A program made the translations under genes and the position numbers. From CAXXOK01 sp963666755 (GTDB lineage: Bacteria; Bacillota; Clostridia; Christensenellales; Aristaeellaceae), in NCBI GenBank assembly GCA_963666755.2, contig CAXXGW010000009.1, positions 124,001 through 188,000 of the forward strand: 64,000 nt of DNA, given 5' to 3'. The notes beneath the pieces were generated by a model. It saw only the letters and a program-made list of their open reading frames with translations, was not told the DNA's origin and ran no database searches. Positions 49,522-57,524 of the stretch are shown one piece after another (the stretch's first letter is position 1; every line of letters starts with the position of its first letter).

Positions 49522-49764
49522 TTAGCGGAGCTTGAGCTCCTTCAGGCACTTGTCGCAGATCAATTTGCCCTTGAAGAGGTTCACATCACGCGCGTCGTTG
49601 CAAAAGATGCACGCGGGGTGATATTTCTTCAGAATAATCTGGTCCCCTTCGGTGAAAATTTCGAGCGTGTCTTTGATGGCGATATCCATCGTCTTACGCA
49701 GCTCGATGGGGATGACAATCCGACCCAGATTATCCAGCTTCCTGACGACACCAGTTGATTTCAT
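49522..49764 (-). CDS. AbrB/SpoVT-family transition-state regulator, clostridial type with CxxC pairs
   Basis: 80 residues from ATG 49764 after GGAGG. Swapped-hairpin AbrB DNA-binding domain KSTGVVRKLDNLGRIVIPIELRKTMDIAIKDTLEIF, then KKYHPACIFCNDARDVNLFKGKLICDKC with two CxxC pairs that likely bind zinc, as in clostridial AbrB. In Clostridia such proteins repress stationary-phase and sporulation genes. Dimer or tetramer DNA binder in the cytoplasm. Its own strong promoter is at 49807-49835. Confidence 0.92.
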   Translation of the reverse strand: MKSTGVVRKLDNLGRIVIPIELRKTMDIAIKDTLEIFTEGDQIILKKYHPACIFCNDARDVNLFKGKLICDKCLKELKLR

Positions 49765-49806
49765 CTTGGCTTGCCTCCTACGGAATTGATACAGGGGATC
49801 GGCATA

Positions 49807-49835
49807 ATTTTACTGATTGTCCAATATTATGTCAA
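49807..49835 (-). promoter_or_regulatory. promoter of the AbrB-family gene
   Basis: Minus strand: TTGACA (49835-49830), 17-bp spacer, TAAAAT (49812-49807). Nearby TTGACATTGACA doubling lies just upstream. The remaining 49836-50169 is AT-rich, with no convincing gene; a TATAAT at 50123-50128 has a poor -35. Confidence 0.8.
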
Positions 49836-50169
49836 TGTCACAAGTGGGCGAAACAACACGGGTTAAGGTTTTCGTAAAGTGCGGTGGTACCCCGGCGTGA
49901 CGATGTCCTAGTGTCCGTTGGCCTCATTTCTGGACGGATTCGTTATGTTTTTAAAAAAATTTCCACCCGGGAGCCAAAAAAAGGGCGCGATTCCATCGTG
50001 TTCCGCATGTAACACTACAAAGATTCGTGGTATGCGTATAAAAGTCCTTTACAGGAAGAAGAATTTTTTCCGACTGGCAGGAGAATTTGCAAACGGATAA
50101 GTTACATTAAATGAACGTGTTATATAATAGCGTGTAATGAAAACGGAAATCCGTATCCGGACTCCGGCG

Positions 50170-50197
50170 TTGACAAGCCGCCTAAAACCTGTATAAT
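50170..50197 (+). promoter_or_regulatory. promoter of the T-box/metG transcript
   Basis: TTGACA (50170-50175), 16-bp spacer, TATAAT (50192-50197). Confidence 0.85.
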
Positions 50198-50203
50198 AAT
50201 CGT

Positions 50204-50420
50204 GTACGCAACGAACGGGAGAGTACCGGCGCAGGCTTGCCACCAGAGAGCCGCAGCAGCTGAAAAGCGGCGCAGCCACGCAGAGAACATGGCCCGGGAG
50301 CGTTTTTGCCCGATAGGTAGGGTAAAACGGCAGGCACCGTTATCCGCCTGAAACAAGTAAGAAACCAAGGGTGGTACCGCGGGTTTGGCTCGCCCCTTCA
50401 CACGAAGGCGGCGGGCTTTT
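50204..50420 (+). ncRNA. T-box riboswitch (Met specifier) controlling metG
   Basis: Senses uncharged tRNA-Met by codon-anticodon pairing and by the tRNA acceptor end. The T-box sequence AGGGTGGTACCGCG is at 50368-50381 and pairs forward with the CGCCCCTT that follows. Stem I starts at ACGGGAGAGTACC, has the GA motif CCAGAGAGCCG and ends with GAACATGGCCC, which presents ATG at 50289-50291 as specifier. A terminator (CCTTC-ACAC-GAAGG extended, then CTTTT at 50416-50420) overlaps the antiterminator. Confidence 0.9.
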
Positions 50421-50472
50421 CACATCCGCGGCCGCCCCCCGGCCCACCCGGCAATACAAGGAGGATGGTTGT

Positions 50473-52437
50473 ATGGCGGAGCCTTTCTACATCACCACAC
50501 CGATCTACTACCCCAGCGACAACCTGCACATCGGCCACGCATACTGCAGCGTGGCGGCCGATACCATGGCCCGCTTCCAGAAACAGCAGGGGCGGGACGT
50601 GTATTTCGTGACCGGCACCGACGAGCACGGACAGAAGATCGAGCGCAAAGCCCGCGATAAGGGCGTAACCCCCAAGCAGTATGTGGATACGATTGTGGAG
50701 GGCATCCGCAGCCTCTGGGCGCAGATGGACGTGCAGTACGACGATTTTCTGCGCACGACGGATCAGCGGCACGTGGAGTGCGTGCAGGGGATTTTCCGTA
50801 AGCTGTACGAGCAGGGGGATATCTATAAAGGCAGCTACGAAGGGTGGTACTGTACCCCCTGCGAGAGCTTTTTTACCGAGCTGCAGCTTAAGGACGGCTG
50901 CTGCCCCGACTGCGGCCGCCCGGTGGAAAAAACCAGCGAGGAAGCGTACTTTTTTAAGCTGAGCAAGTACCAGCAATGGCTGATCGACTACATTGAGGCG
51001 CACCCGGACTTCATCCAGCCGCCGTCGCGGAAAAACGAGATGCTCAACAACTTCCTGCGCCCGGGCTTGACCGACCTGTGCGTGAGCCGCACCTCCATCA
51101 AATGGGGCATCCCGGTGGATTTTGACCCCAGCCATACGGTGTACGTCTGGCTGGACGCGCTGACCAACTACATCAGCGTTCTGGGGTACGGCACCGACCA
51201 TGATGAGCTGTACCGCAAATACTGGCCTGCCAACATCCATCTGGTGGGCAAGGAGATTGTGCGTTTTCACACCATCATCTGGCCCATCATCCTGCACGCG
51301 CTGGGCGAACCCCTGCCCCGCAAGGTGTTCGGGCACGGCTGGCTGGTGCTGGACGGCATGAAGATGAGCAAATCCCTGGGCAATGTGGTAGACCCGGTGG
51401 TGCTGTGCAACCGCTACGGCAGCGACGCCATTCGCTACTTCCTCATGCGGGAAATGCCTTTCGGCAGCGACGGTCAGTTCAGCTACGAGGCGCTGCTCAA
51501 GCGTATTAACGCCGATCTGGCGAACGATCTGGGCAATCTGGTCAGCCGCACCGTGGCCATGGTCGAAAAATACCGGGACGGCGTTGTGCCCGCCCCCGGC
51601 GCGTACGATGAAACCGACCGCGCGCTGATCGCCCTGGCGGAGGCCACCCCCGCCAAGCTGCGCACGCAGATGGAGGAGCTGCAGTTTTCCACCGCGCTGA
51701 GCGAGCTTTGGGTACTGATCGGCGAATGCAACCGCTATATTGACGTGAACGCCCCCTGGGTGCTGTGCAAAACCGAGGAAGGGCAGCAGCGCCTGCAAAC
51801 GGTGCTGTATGTGCTGTGCGAGTGCATCCGCTACGTCGGGGTGCTGCTGGCGCCCACCATGCCGCGCACGCCCGCGCAGATTTTTGCCCAGCTTGGCGTA
51901 ACCGACCCGGCGCTGCAGACTGTGGCGTCGCTCGCGCAGTTTGGTGCGCTGCCTGCGGGCACGCTGGTGCATAAGGGCGAGGCGATCTTCCCCCGCATTG
52001 ATATTGTGAAGGAACTGGCGGACATTGTGCCCACGCCCAAGGCGGAGGCCAAGCCCGCTGCCGCGAAGCCCGCCCCCGCCGCAAAGCCGGAAACGGCGGA
52101 TGCGCCCATTACCATTGATGATTTTGCCCGCGTGCAGCTGCGTGTGGCACGCGTACTGGCCGCCGAAAAGGTGGAAGGCAGCGATAAGCTGCTCAAGCTG
52201 CGGCTGAGCCTGGGCGCGGCTGCGCCGGAACGCACGGTGGTCAGCGGCATCGCCAAGTTCTACACTCCGGAAACCATGGTCAACCGGCAGGTGGTGCTGG
52301 TGGCAAACCTCAAGCCCGCCAAGCTGCGCGGTATCCTGAGCGAAGGGATGATCCTGTGCGCGTCCGACGCGGCGGATACCACGCTCAAGCTGGTATCGGT
52401 CGCTGAAGGCATGGAGGACGGGGCGACCGTGCGATGA
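50473..52437 (+). CDS. metG: methionyl-tRNA synthetase with C-terminal tRNA-binding domain
   Basis: Charges tRNA-Met. 654 residues from ATG 50473, with CAAGGAGG upstream. Class I synthetase: HIGH at 19-22 (NLHIGHAY), a zinc knuckle with Cys127, Cys130, Cys144 and Cys147 (CTPC...CPDC), and KMSKS near 297 (GMKMSKSLGN). After a Lys/Ala/Pro linker the OB-fold EMAP-type domain begins ITIDDFARVQLRVARVLAAEKVEGSDKLLKL. Under T-box control; tatD overlaps its stop by four bases. Confidence 0.98.
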   Translation: MAEPFYITTPIYYPSDNLHIGHAYCSVAADTMARFQKQQGRDVYFVTGTDEHGQKIERKARDKGVTPKQYVDTIVEGIRSLWAQMDVQYDDFLRTTDQRHVECVQGIFRKLYEQGDIYKGSYEGWYCTPCESFFTELQLKDGCCPDCGRPVEKTSEEAYFFKLSKYQQWLIDYIEAHPDFIQPPSRKNEMLNNFLRPGLTDLCVSRTSIKWGIPVDFDPSHTVYVWLDALTNYISVLGYGTDHDELYRKYWPANIHLVGKEIVRFHTIIWPIILHALGEPLPRKVFGHGWLVLDGMKMSKSLGNVVDPVVLCNRYGSDAIRYFLMREMPFGSDGQFSYEALLKRINADLANDLGNLVSRTVAMVEKYRDGVVPAPGAYDETDRALIALAEATPAKLRTQMEELQFSTALSELWVLIGECNRYIDVNAPWVLCKTEEGQQRLQTVLYVLCECIRYVGVLLAPTMPRTPAQIFAQLGVTDPALQTVASLAQFGALPAGTLVHKGEAIFPRIDIVKELADIVPTPKAEAKPAAAKPAPAAKPETADAPITIDDFARVQLRVARVLAAEKVEGSDKLLKLRLSLGAAAPERTVVSGIAKFYTPETMVNRQVVLVANLKPAKLRGILSEGMILCASDAADTTLKLVSVAEGMEDGATVR

Positions 52438-53210
52438 GCCCGCTGCTGATCGACTCCCATTGCCACCTTGAGGACGAGCGTTTCGCCGGCGAGGTGGACG
52501 CTGTACTGGAACGCATGGCGCAGGCCGGCGTGAGCCGCTGCATCCTCGCGGGCAGCGATCTGGAAACCAGCGAACGGATTGTGCAGCTGGTACAGGCGCA
52601 CCCCAACGTATACGGCGTGGTGGGGGTACACCCGCACGAAGCCCGTTTCTGGGATGCCGAAACCCCCGGCTACCTGCTGGCTATGCTCGCGCAACCCCGC
52701 ATTGTAGGCGTGGGGGAAATCGGGCTGGACTACCATTACGATCACTCCCCCCGGGATGTGCAGCGCGAGGTGTTTGAGGCGCAGCTGGAGTTTGCCTACG
52801 CGCAGCACAGGCCCGCGGTGTTCCACATCCGCGAGGCGCACGGCGAGGTGACGGAGATATTCCGCGCCCGCCGGGGCCGCCTGCCCGCGGGGGTGCTGCA
52901 CTGTTACACCGGCAGCGCTGAAAGCGCGCGCGAATACCTGAATCTGGGCTTTTACATTTCGTTTTCCGGTTCCGTGACGTTTACCAATGCCCGGCAGTTG
53001 CAGGAGGCGGCGCGCTTTGTGCCGCTGGACCGCCTGCTGGTGGAAACCGACAGCCCTTACCTGGCGCCGGTGCCCCTGCGCGGCCAGCGCAACGAGCCCG
53101 CCAACGTGCGCTATGTGGCCGAAACCGTGGCCCGGCTCAAGGCGGTACCGCTGGAAACGCTCATCGCGCAAACCACCGCCAACGTGGAGGCGCTCTACGG
53201 CATTGCATAA
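52434..53210 (+). CDS. tatD: TatD-family metal-dependent DNase
   Basis: TIM-barrel hydrolase with 3'-5' DNA exonuclease activity in its relatives. 258 residues from ATG 52434, overlapping the metG stop. Metal ligands: DSHCHLEDERF, VGEIGLDYHYDHSPRDVQREVF, PAVFHIREAH, LHCYTG and LLVETDSPYLAP. metG-tatD is a common pair in Firmicutes, and the T-box should control both. Confidence 0.95.
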   Translation: MSPLLIDSHCHLEDERFAGEVDAVLERMAQAGVSRCILAGSDLETSERIVQLVQAHPNVYGVVGVHPHEARFWDAETPGYLLAMLAQPRIVGVGEIGLDYHYDHSPRDVQREVFEAQLEFAYAQHRPAVFHIREAHGEVTEIFRARRGRLPAGVLHCYTGSAESAREYLNLGFYISFSGSVTFTNARQLQEAARFVPLDRLLVETDSPYLAPVPLRGQRNEPANVRYVAETVARLKAVPLETLIAQTTANVEALYGIA

Positions 53211-53225
53211 TATGAAATACCTCTC

Positions 53226-53255
53226 TTGACAACTACATGGCTGATATGGTATATT
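53226..53255 (+). promoter_or_regulatory. promoter at the left edge of the AT-rich island
   Basis: TTGACA (53226-53231), 18-bp spacer, TATATT (53250-53255). Confidence 0.65.
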
Positions 53256-53260
53256 ATGTA

Positions 53261-53290
53261 CGCAGATTGTAAATGGTAATCTGCGGTTTT
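53261..53290 (+). terminator. attenuator-like hairpin right after the island promoter
   Basis: CGCAGATT (53261-53268) pairs with AATCTGCG (53278-53285), followed by GTTTT. It begins about five bases after the -10 box, so it would cap or terminate the transcript. Confidence 0.5.
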
Positions 53291-53484
53291 AATGATACTT
53301 GCCTTTTCCATTGCCGAGTAGCTATTGTAAGGAGGTTGTTGAATAATGATGGGGTAGGTAGCAAAATGGAGTGGTAACTAAGCGTGAAAGAGGGAGGATG
53401 GTTTATCTAGGAAAGGAGCGATGCTATTTTTAAGGCATTGAAAATCCCTTGCCCCCGAAATTTGAAGAAAAGGGGGTGGAGTGG

Positions 53485-53562
53485 ATGAAGATTGATATGC
53501 TAATTGATTTGTTGATTTTGACATATGGATTAGTTCAATTTATCATTAACTATATGAAGTAA
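53485..53562 (+). CDS. 25-residue hydrophobic peptide, type I toxin-like
   Basis: Start ATG 53485, stop TAA 53560-53562; the product is MKIDMLIDLLILTYGLVQFI followed by INYMK. One membrane-spanning stretch with charged ends, the build of small holin-like toxins of type I toxin-antitoxin systems (TxpA/BsrG/Fst-type). A strong GGGGGTGGAG ribosome binding site lies just upstream, and CCCCC at 53452-53456 can pair with GGGGG at 53472-53476 to hide it, as toxin mRNAs do. An antisense antitoxin would have to come from the opposite strand downstream; a TATAAT on the minus strand (53719-53714) has no good -35. Too short for certainty; family assignment is by build only. Confidence 0.5.
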   Translation: MKIDMLIDLLILTYGLVQFIINYMK

Positions 53563-53852
53563 GTAAGAGCTCTTAAATAACAAAATTGATGAATTTTAAA
53601 GAATAGATTTAAGTGATTGATAACTAAGTATTGATGCGAATTGTAAAAGAATAAAATGAACTAAAAACTTTGGTAACAAAAAGAAAGAACTTTGAAACAA
53701 AATAATATGAAGCATTATATGAAACGATAGGTTACTATGAGATGGTTGCTAGATTGATTGCGAATTAGGTCACGTTCTCCCCTTTGGGATTCTTAGTACG
53801 TAGGACTTGAGAAAGTTTGAATACCTATTGTCTAGTGTTTTCAATATGAAAG

Positions 53853-53875
53853 CCGGGGCGATTGCCCCGGTTTTC
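53853..53875 (+). terminator. terminator closing the AT-rich island
   Basis: CCGGGGC-GATT-GCCCCGG (53853-53870) followed by TTTTC, flanked by GAAAG on the 5' side so it can act in both directions. Confidence 0.8.
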
Positions 53876-53928
53876 ATTTACAGGCGCGCGCGTTGTACAG
53901 TCTCACTACAACCATGAGGCCTGGAGCT

Positions 53929-54050
53929 TGATCCGGGCGTTCAAACGTCGCAGGCTGCACGCTTGTTTGCCTGCTCGTTTCATGCGCTGCCTCCGGGTCG
54001 CTTTTGCCTTCGGGGGTAGCGACCACTGGCCGCACGCTTTCCTCCGGAGA
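53929..54050 (-). repeat. degenerate copy of the about 230-bp repeat (family B)
   Basis: Read on the minus strand it matches the family from the GGAGG-AAGCGTGCGGCCAGTGG block through TGAAACGAGCAGGCAAACAA to the segment before CCCGGAT, with many differences. The hairpin start and the shared core are lost. In this orientation it lies downstream of rpmB. Confidence 0.65.
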
Positions 54051-54083
54051 CATATCTGCCCAAGAGGGTTTCCCTTTTCAAAA

Positions 54084-54116
54084 CCGGACAGGAGCCGACG
54101 GCTCCTGTCCGGTTAT
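54084..54116 (+). terminator. perfect hairpin with short U tract
   Basis: CCGGACAGGAGCC (54084-54096), GAC loop, GGCTCCTGTCCGG (54100-54112), then TTATTG. No gene precedes it on this strand within 500 bp, so it may belong to the island. The following 54117-54305 shows no gene. Confidence 0.65.
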
Positions 54117-54305
54117 TGTTGTAGCTTTAGCGTTATGCCTACACCGGCTGAGCTGGTGTAGGAAAGAGCTTTAGCTATCAGGCTCGTTTACGAGCGGGCT
54201 GGGCAAGCATTGCACATGCAATGTTGTTCAGTGCGTCTTGAGACGCGGCACGTTTGATCACCGTGGTGCATACCACAGGCTCAGTCGGTGGTTTGATTGC
54301 ATACA

Positions 54306-54347
54306 GAAGCACCGGGCATGCCTTTATAGGCGCGCCCGGTGCTTCTG
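54306..54347 (-). terminator. hairpin at the end of the rpmB transcript
   Basis: AGAAGCACCGGGC (54306-54318) and GCCCGGTGCTTCT (54335-54347): 13-bp perfect stem, 29 bases after the rpmB stop. No U tract on the minus strand. Confidence 0.5.
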
Positions 54348-54375
54348 TTGCGATTATGTCCACCCGACCGGCGGC

Positions 54376-54600
54376 TTACGCCTCAGTGGGGGTCTCAGCA
54401 GACTGGGTCGGCAACGCACGCTGCACATAGCCGCTGCGCAGGCAACGGGTGCATACGTTCAGCCGCTTCACCTGACCGTCGATCTCCACGCGGACGCGCT
54501 GCACGTTCGGTGCCCAAAGACGATGGGTTTTACGGTTAGAATGGCTCACGTTGTTGCCGTTCAAAGTGCCTTTCTCGCAAACCTCACAGAACTTGCCCAT
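54376..54600 (-). CDS. rpmB: 50S ribosomal protein L28
   Basis: Large-subunit protein. 74 residues from ATG 54600 after AGGAGG. This is the C+ (zinc-binding) form: Cys5, Cys8 and Cys50, Cys53. SHSNRKTHRLWAPNVQ and KRLNVCTRCLRSGYVQRA are the conserved blocks. Monocistronic with a near-consensus promoter (54646-54674). Confidence 0.97.
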   Translation of the reverse strand: MGKFCEVCEKGTLNGNNVSHSNRKTHRLWAPNVQRVRVEIDGQVKRLNVCTRCLRSGYVQRALPTQSAETPTEA

Positions 54601-54645
54601 TTGCTACACCTCCTAACGGGAGATTTATGGATTCACAGCTTGTCT

Positions 54646-54674
54646 ATTTTATCACCCTTCGCAGGGTTTGGCAA
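54646..54674 (-). promoter_or_regulatory. rpmB promoter
   Basis: Minus strand: TTGCCA (54674-54669), 17-bp spacer, TAAAAT (54651-54646). Confidence 0.75.
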
Positions 54675-54730
54675 TAGGCGAACTGGAAATTTATTGCCGC
54701 GCGGTACGGTGACCATTCGATGGCCGCGGG

Positions 54731-55510
54731 CTAGGGCCGCGCGGCGCTGAGCAGCTCGGCCGGAGCAAAGGGGAAGGTAAGCACACCGGCCACGTCCCCG
54801 GCGAGCACGCCGGACTGGATGTAGAACACAAAGTTGCCGTCCGCATCCAGGTAGAAATCACTTTCCGGGTTGAGCGCGCGCTCCAGGTCGGCCCGCGTCA
54901 GGTCGGGAAAGAAATCGCCGCTTTGCCGGGCCGTCTGCTCCCCGATGATCTGCCAGATCAGCCCATACACCAGCCCGGCCGCGTAGCTTTCCGCCGTGTC
55001 GGCGGCGCCGTCCTCCTGCTCCAGCCCCATCGCCTGCGTAAGGGATACGGGCTGCCCGGCGTACACGCCGCTCAGGGCAAAGACGGTCGCGGTCCAGCTT
55101 TCGGTTTCGGCATTGCCGATCGACTGGCGGCTGGTCAGCAGTACGCTCAACAGATCCGCGGTGGAAGCGGTTATGCGGTAGCCAAGCTCCGTATAGCGCG
55201 CGGGCGCGGCAGGGTCGGCGGGCACATCCAGCGCATCGGCGGCGTCGGCCTGCGCGGCGGCGGCCATATCGTCGGCCATGGCCGCGAAATAGGCGTTCAG
55301 GGCGGCAGCCTGCGGGCTCTGCTGCGTAAACTGCGGCAGCGTATACCGGTACACATAGGCAGCCGACGCGGGGTCGGCACCTTCAGGGTAGGTGCGCTCC
55401 CCAGTCAGCGGCGCCGCTTCGGTCACGGTCGGCCCCGCCTGCGCGGGCTGCGCCAGTGCGCAGCTTACGCACAGGCACAGCGCTGCGGTCAGGCACAGCA
55501 GGCGTTTCAT
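54731..55510 (-). CDS. exported protein with DUF3298/RsiV-like C-terminal domain (tentative)
   Basis: 259 residues from ATG 55510. Signal peptide MKRLLCLTAALCLCVSCALAQ; a Cys at 16 is followed by ALA, not a lipobox. The body has YVYRYTLPQFTQQSPQAAALNAYFAAMADD (the N-terminal DUF4163-like strand-helix start), LGYRITASTADLLSVLLTSRQSIGNAETE and the end ADGNFVFYIQSGVLAGDVAGVLTFPFAPAEL, which matches the last strands of DUF3298 domains as found in RsiV anti-sigma factors and exported lysozyme-inhibitor-like proteins. No membrane helix beyond the signal. Follows the next gene by 23 bases on the same strand. Confidence 0.65.
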   Translation of the reverse strand: MKRLLCLTAALCLCVSCALAQPAQAGPTVTEAAPLTGERTYPEGADPASAAYVYRYTLPQFTQQSPQAAALNAYFAAMADDMAAAAQADAADALDVPADPAAPARYTELGYRITASTADLLSVLLTSRQSIGNAETESWTATVFALSGVYAGQPVSLTQAMGLEQEDGAADTAESYAAGLVYGLIWQIIGEQTARQSGDFFPDLTRADLERALNPESDFYLDADGNFVFYIQSGVLAGDVAGVLTFPFAPAELLSAARP

Positions 55511-55533
55511 GGCGCGCACCCCCGCCCCGGGCA

Positions 55534-56577
55534 TCAGCCCACGCTCACTTCGTCTACGGCGAAGGAGTTTTCCAGATAGGCGGTGTACATCTGGTAGGTC
55601 GAAGCCAGATTCTTGAGGTAGGCCAGCTCGGCCTGATAGATGTATTTATCGGTGACGATGTAGATGTCAAACACGGCGTACCCGTCCTCGGTGTCGTAGG
55701 CGAGGGTGGCGGAGCTGAACTCCTCGTTCAGGGTCGATTTGACGTTGGGCAGACCGTTGGCAATCACATCCACATAATCCTTGAGGTTCGCGTTGCTGCT
55801 GTTGTCCGTGCGCTTGACGAAGAAGCGCACGCTGTTGTCCGGCAGCGTGGCGGATACGCCGGTATCGTCCTCCACCAGCAGATCGTCGGTGAACACGCTG
55901 GGGTAGAGCACCGAGAAGCCCAGCGAGGTGTTGATGTACTCCACCAGAATGCTCTCGGTATAGGTCTGCATGGCTTCTTCCATGTTCAGCTCCGACCCGA
56001 CGGAAAAGCCGGACAGCTGGTAGCCGTTGGGCGCGTCGGCGGAAGCGCGGAAGGTGTACACCGCGCGGTCCAGCCAGGTGATGTCCTTATACTCGTCGTC
56101 GGTCATCTGGCTCATGGGCTTGGTGCTCCAGTACAGCTCGCCCACGATCTGCACATCGCCTTCGCCGCCTGCGTTGACCGTAACCGGCTGGAAGCCGATG
56201 TAGCCGCTTACGGGCTCGGTCTGCACAATCGGCTCCAGCGTGGGCAGCTTGGCCACGAACAGCTTTTGCAGATAGGCGGCCTGCTGGTCGGGGTTGGCGA
56301 GCAGATCGGCCGTGACGCCGAAGGCATCGCCCCGCGCCAGCGCCTCGTTAAAGAACTGGGCAATGAACGTGGGGGTGAGGGTGGTTTCCTCATTGCCGAC
56401 CACTTCGGGCTCGTCCCCCGCGCCAAGGGCGGAGGCGGCCACCAGATCCATAAACGGTTTGAGCGTGTCAAAATCGGAATCCTGCGACTGGGTTGCGCCG
56501 GCGGCGCCGGTCAGGCCCACCAGCAGGCAGAGCGTCAGCGTCCAGGCGATCCAACGGCGGGAAAAGAACTTGTTCAT
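55534..56577 (-). CDS. uncharacterised exported protein, 347 residues
   Basis: Not recognised. Start ATG 56577. Signal peptide MNKFFSRRWIAWTLTLCLLVGLTGAAGA. Residues 30-200 are acidic and helical (FIAQFFNEALARGDAFGV, a Trp-containing LYWSTKPMSQMTDDEYKDITWLDRAVYTF strand pair); residues 220-345 form a PsbP/DUF-like beta domain: EYINTSLGFSVLYPSVFTDDLLVEDDTGVSATLPDNSVRFFVKR and YQAELAYLKNLASTYQMYTAYLENSF, the plan of proteins with a GFSVxYP opening. Probably extracellular or surface-held. Co-directional with the DUF3298-like gene, 23 bases apart, so one operon. Confidence 0.75.
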   Translation of the reverse strand: MNKFFSRRWIAWTLTLCLLVGLTGAAGATQSQDSDFDTLKPFMDLVAASALGAGDEPEVVGNEETTLTPTFIAQFFNEALARGDAFGVTADLLANPDQQAAYLQKLFVAKLPTLEPIVQTEPVSGYIGFQPVTVNAGGEGDVQIVGELYWSTKPMSQMTDDEYKDITWLDRAVYTFRASADAPNGYQLSGFSVGSELNMEEAMQTYTESILVEYINTSLGFSVLYPSVFTDDLLVEDDTGVSATLPDNSVRFFVKRTDNSSNANLKDYVDVIANGLPNVKSTLNEEFSSATLAYDTEDGYAVFDIYIVTDKYIYQAELAYLKNLASTYQMYTAYLENSFAVDEVSVG

Positions 56578-56657
56578 CAGTATACCCTCCCATAGGCGGG
56601 CAGCTCAGGCTGCCCGTATTCGCTCATCCGATAATCCTACGTTTGCGGGGCCGGTTT

Positions 56658-57512
56658 TCATCCATGGTGCGCGAGGGTTTCGGCGGCGGTGATGGCGGCC
56701 ACGTTGCCCTCGCCCACGGCCTTGGCAACCTGTAAAGGCTTGCCGGTGCAATCCCCGGCGGCGTACACGCCGGGCACGTTGGTGCGCATGCCCCGATCCA
56801 CGGGGATGAACGCACCTTCCGTAGCCAGTTCGGTCAGCAGCATCGAAAGGGATACCGCGCCCCGGAAGATGAACACGCCGTCATAGGCGCGTTCGCCCTG
56901 CGCGGTGTGCACATGGATGCCGTCCGCTTCGCGGGAAAGGCTCTTGGGCTGCTCCTGAAGCACCTGCGCGGTGTGGAAACGGCCGTCGGTATCGTGGGCC
57001 TTGAGCGGATAGTAATCCATCGAGGAGGCCAGCGTTTCAAGAAACAGCGCTTCCTCCGCGCCCTCGGCCGAGGCGGACAGCACGGCGACCTTCTTGCCGC
57101 GGTAAAGCATGCCGTCGCAGGTGGCGCAGTAGCTCACGCCCATGCCGACAAGCTCTTCCTCGCCGGGCAACAGCTGCGGCCGCGCCGCGCCCATGGCCAG
57201 CACGATGGCGCGGGCCTCGACCACGTCGCTTTCCACCAGCAGCATGAACCCGTCGTCCGAAGGGAGTATCTGGCGCACCAGCCCATCGCGGAACTCCGCG
57301 CCCATGGCCAGCGCCTGCGCCTGAAACGTGTCCAGCAGTTTCTGCCCCGAGGTGCCGGGCAGCCCGGGGTAATTATCAATATGCTCGGTGCGGGCCAGCC
57401 AGCTTACGTTGTGCTGCGGGGCGAGCACCAGGGTGCTCAGCCCGCGCATGCGCGCCGTCATGGCGCAACTCAGGCCGGCGGGGCCTCTGCCGACAATCGC
57501 AAGATCAACCAT
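56658..57512 (-). CDS. thioredoxin-reductase-like flavoprotein with a degenerate NAD(P) motif
   Basis: 284 residues from ATG 57512. FAD motif DLAIVGRGPAGLSCAMTARMRG, redox-active CATC (Cys129, Cys132) in VSYCATCDGMLYRGKK, and the C-terminal FAD block NVPGVYAAGDCTGKPLQVAKAVGEGNVAAI. Where NADPH-dependent enzymes have GGGxSAxEEA the sequence is VAVLSASAEGAEEALFLETL, without the Gly trio, and the HRRxxFRA basic loop is replaced by YYPLKAHDTDGRF. Such changes are known from clostridial ferredoxin-dependent and deep-rooted thioredoxin reductases. The disulfide partner (thioredoxin) is not in the window. The start sits 31 bases after the only good ribosome binding site, with a perfect hairpin between. 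Confidence 0.8.
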   Translation of the reverse strand: MVDLAIVGRGPAGLSCAMTARMRGLSTLVLAPQHNVSWLARTEHIDNYPGLPGTSGQKLLDTFQAQALAMGAEFRDGLVRQILPSDDGFMLLVESDVVEARAIVLAMGAARPQLLPGEEELVGMGVSYCATCDGMLYRGKKVAVLSASAEGAEEALFLETLASSMDYYPLKAHDTDGRFHTAQVLQEQPKSLSREADGIHVHTAQGERAYDGVFIFRGAVSLSMLLTELATEGAFIPVDRGMRTNVPGVYAAGDCTGKPLQVAKAVGEGNVAAITAAETLAHHG

Positions 57513-57524
57513 TGTACATTCACA

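Larger units (their letters stand above)
53221..53850. other. AT-rich island between tatD and the rpmB region
   Basis: A sharp drop in G+C (to roughly 35-40 % by eye) over about 630 bp, with codon-poor, A-rich sequence unlike anything else in the window except the AbrB/T-box spacer. It holds a promoter, an attenuator-like hairpin, several tiny ribosome-binding-site-plus-ATG starts (for example AGGAGG at 53331 before a two-codon frame), the 25-residue peptide at 53485 and, from 53563, about 290 bases with no intact frame. Bounded on the right by a terminator and a degraded repeat. Looks transferred. Confidence 0.7.

Noticed and set aside
49918..50100. 60-codon plus-strand frame before the T-box
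   Set aside because: No ribosome binding site, no fold, in AT-rich spacer; judged accidental.
54178..54363. 61-codon minus-strand frame after rpmB
   Set aside because: Overlaps the rpmB 3' hairpin (54306-54347) and has no ribosome binding site.
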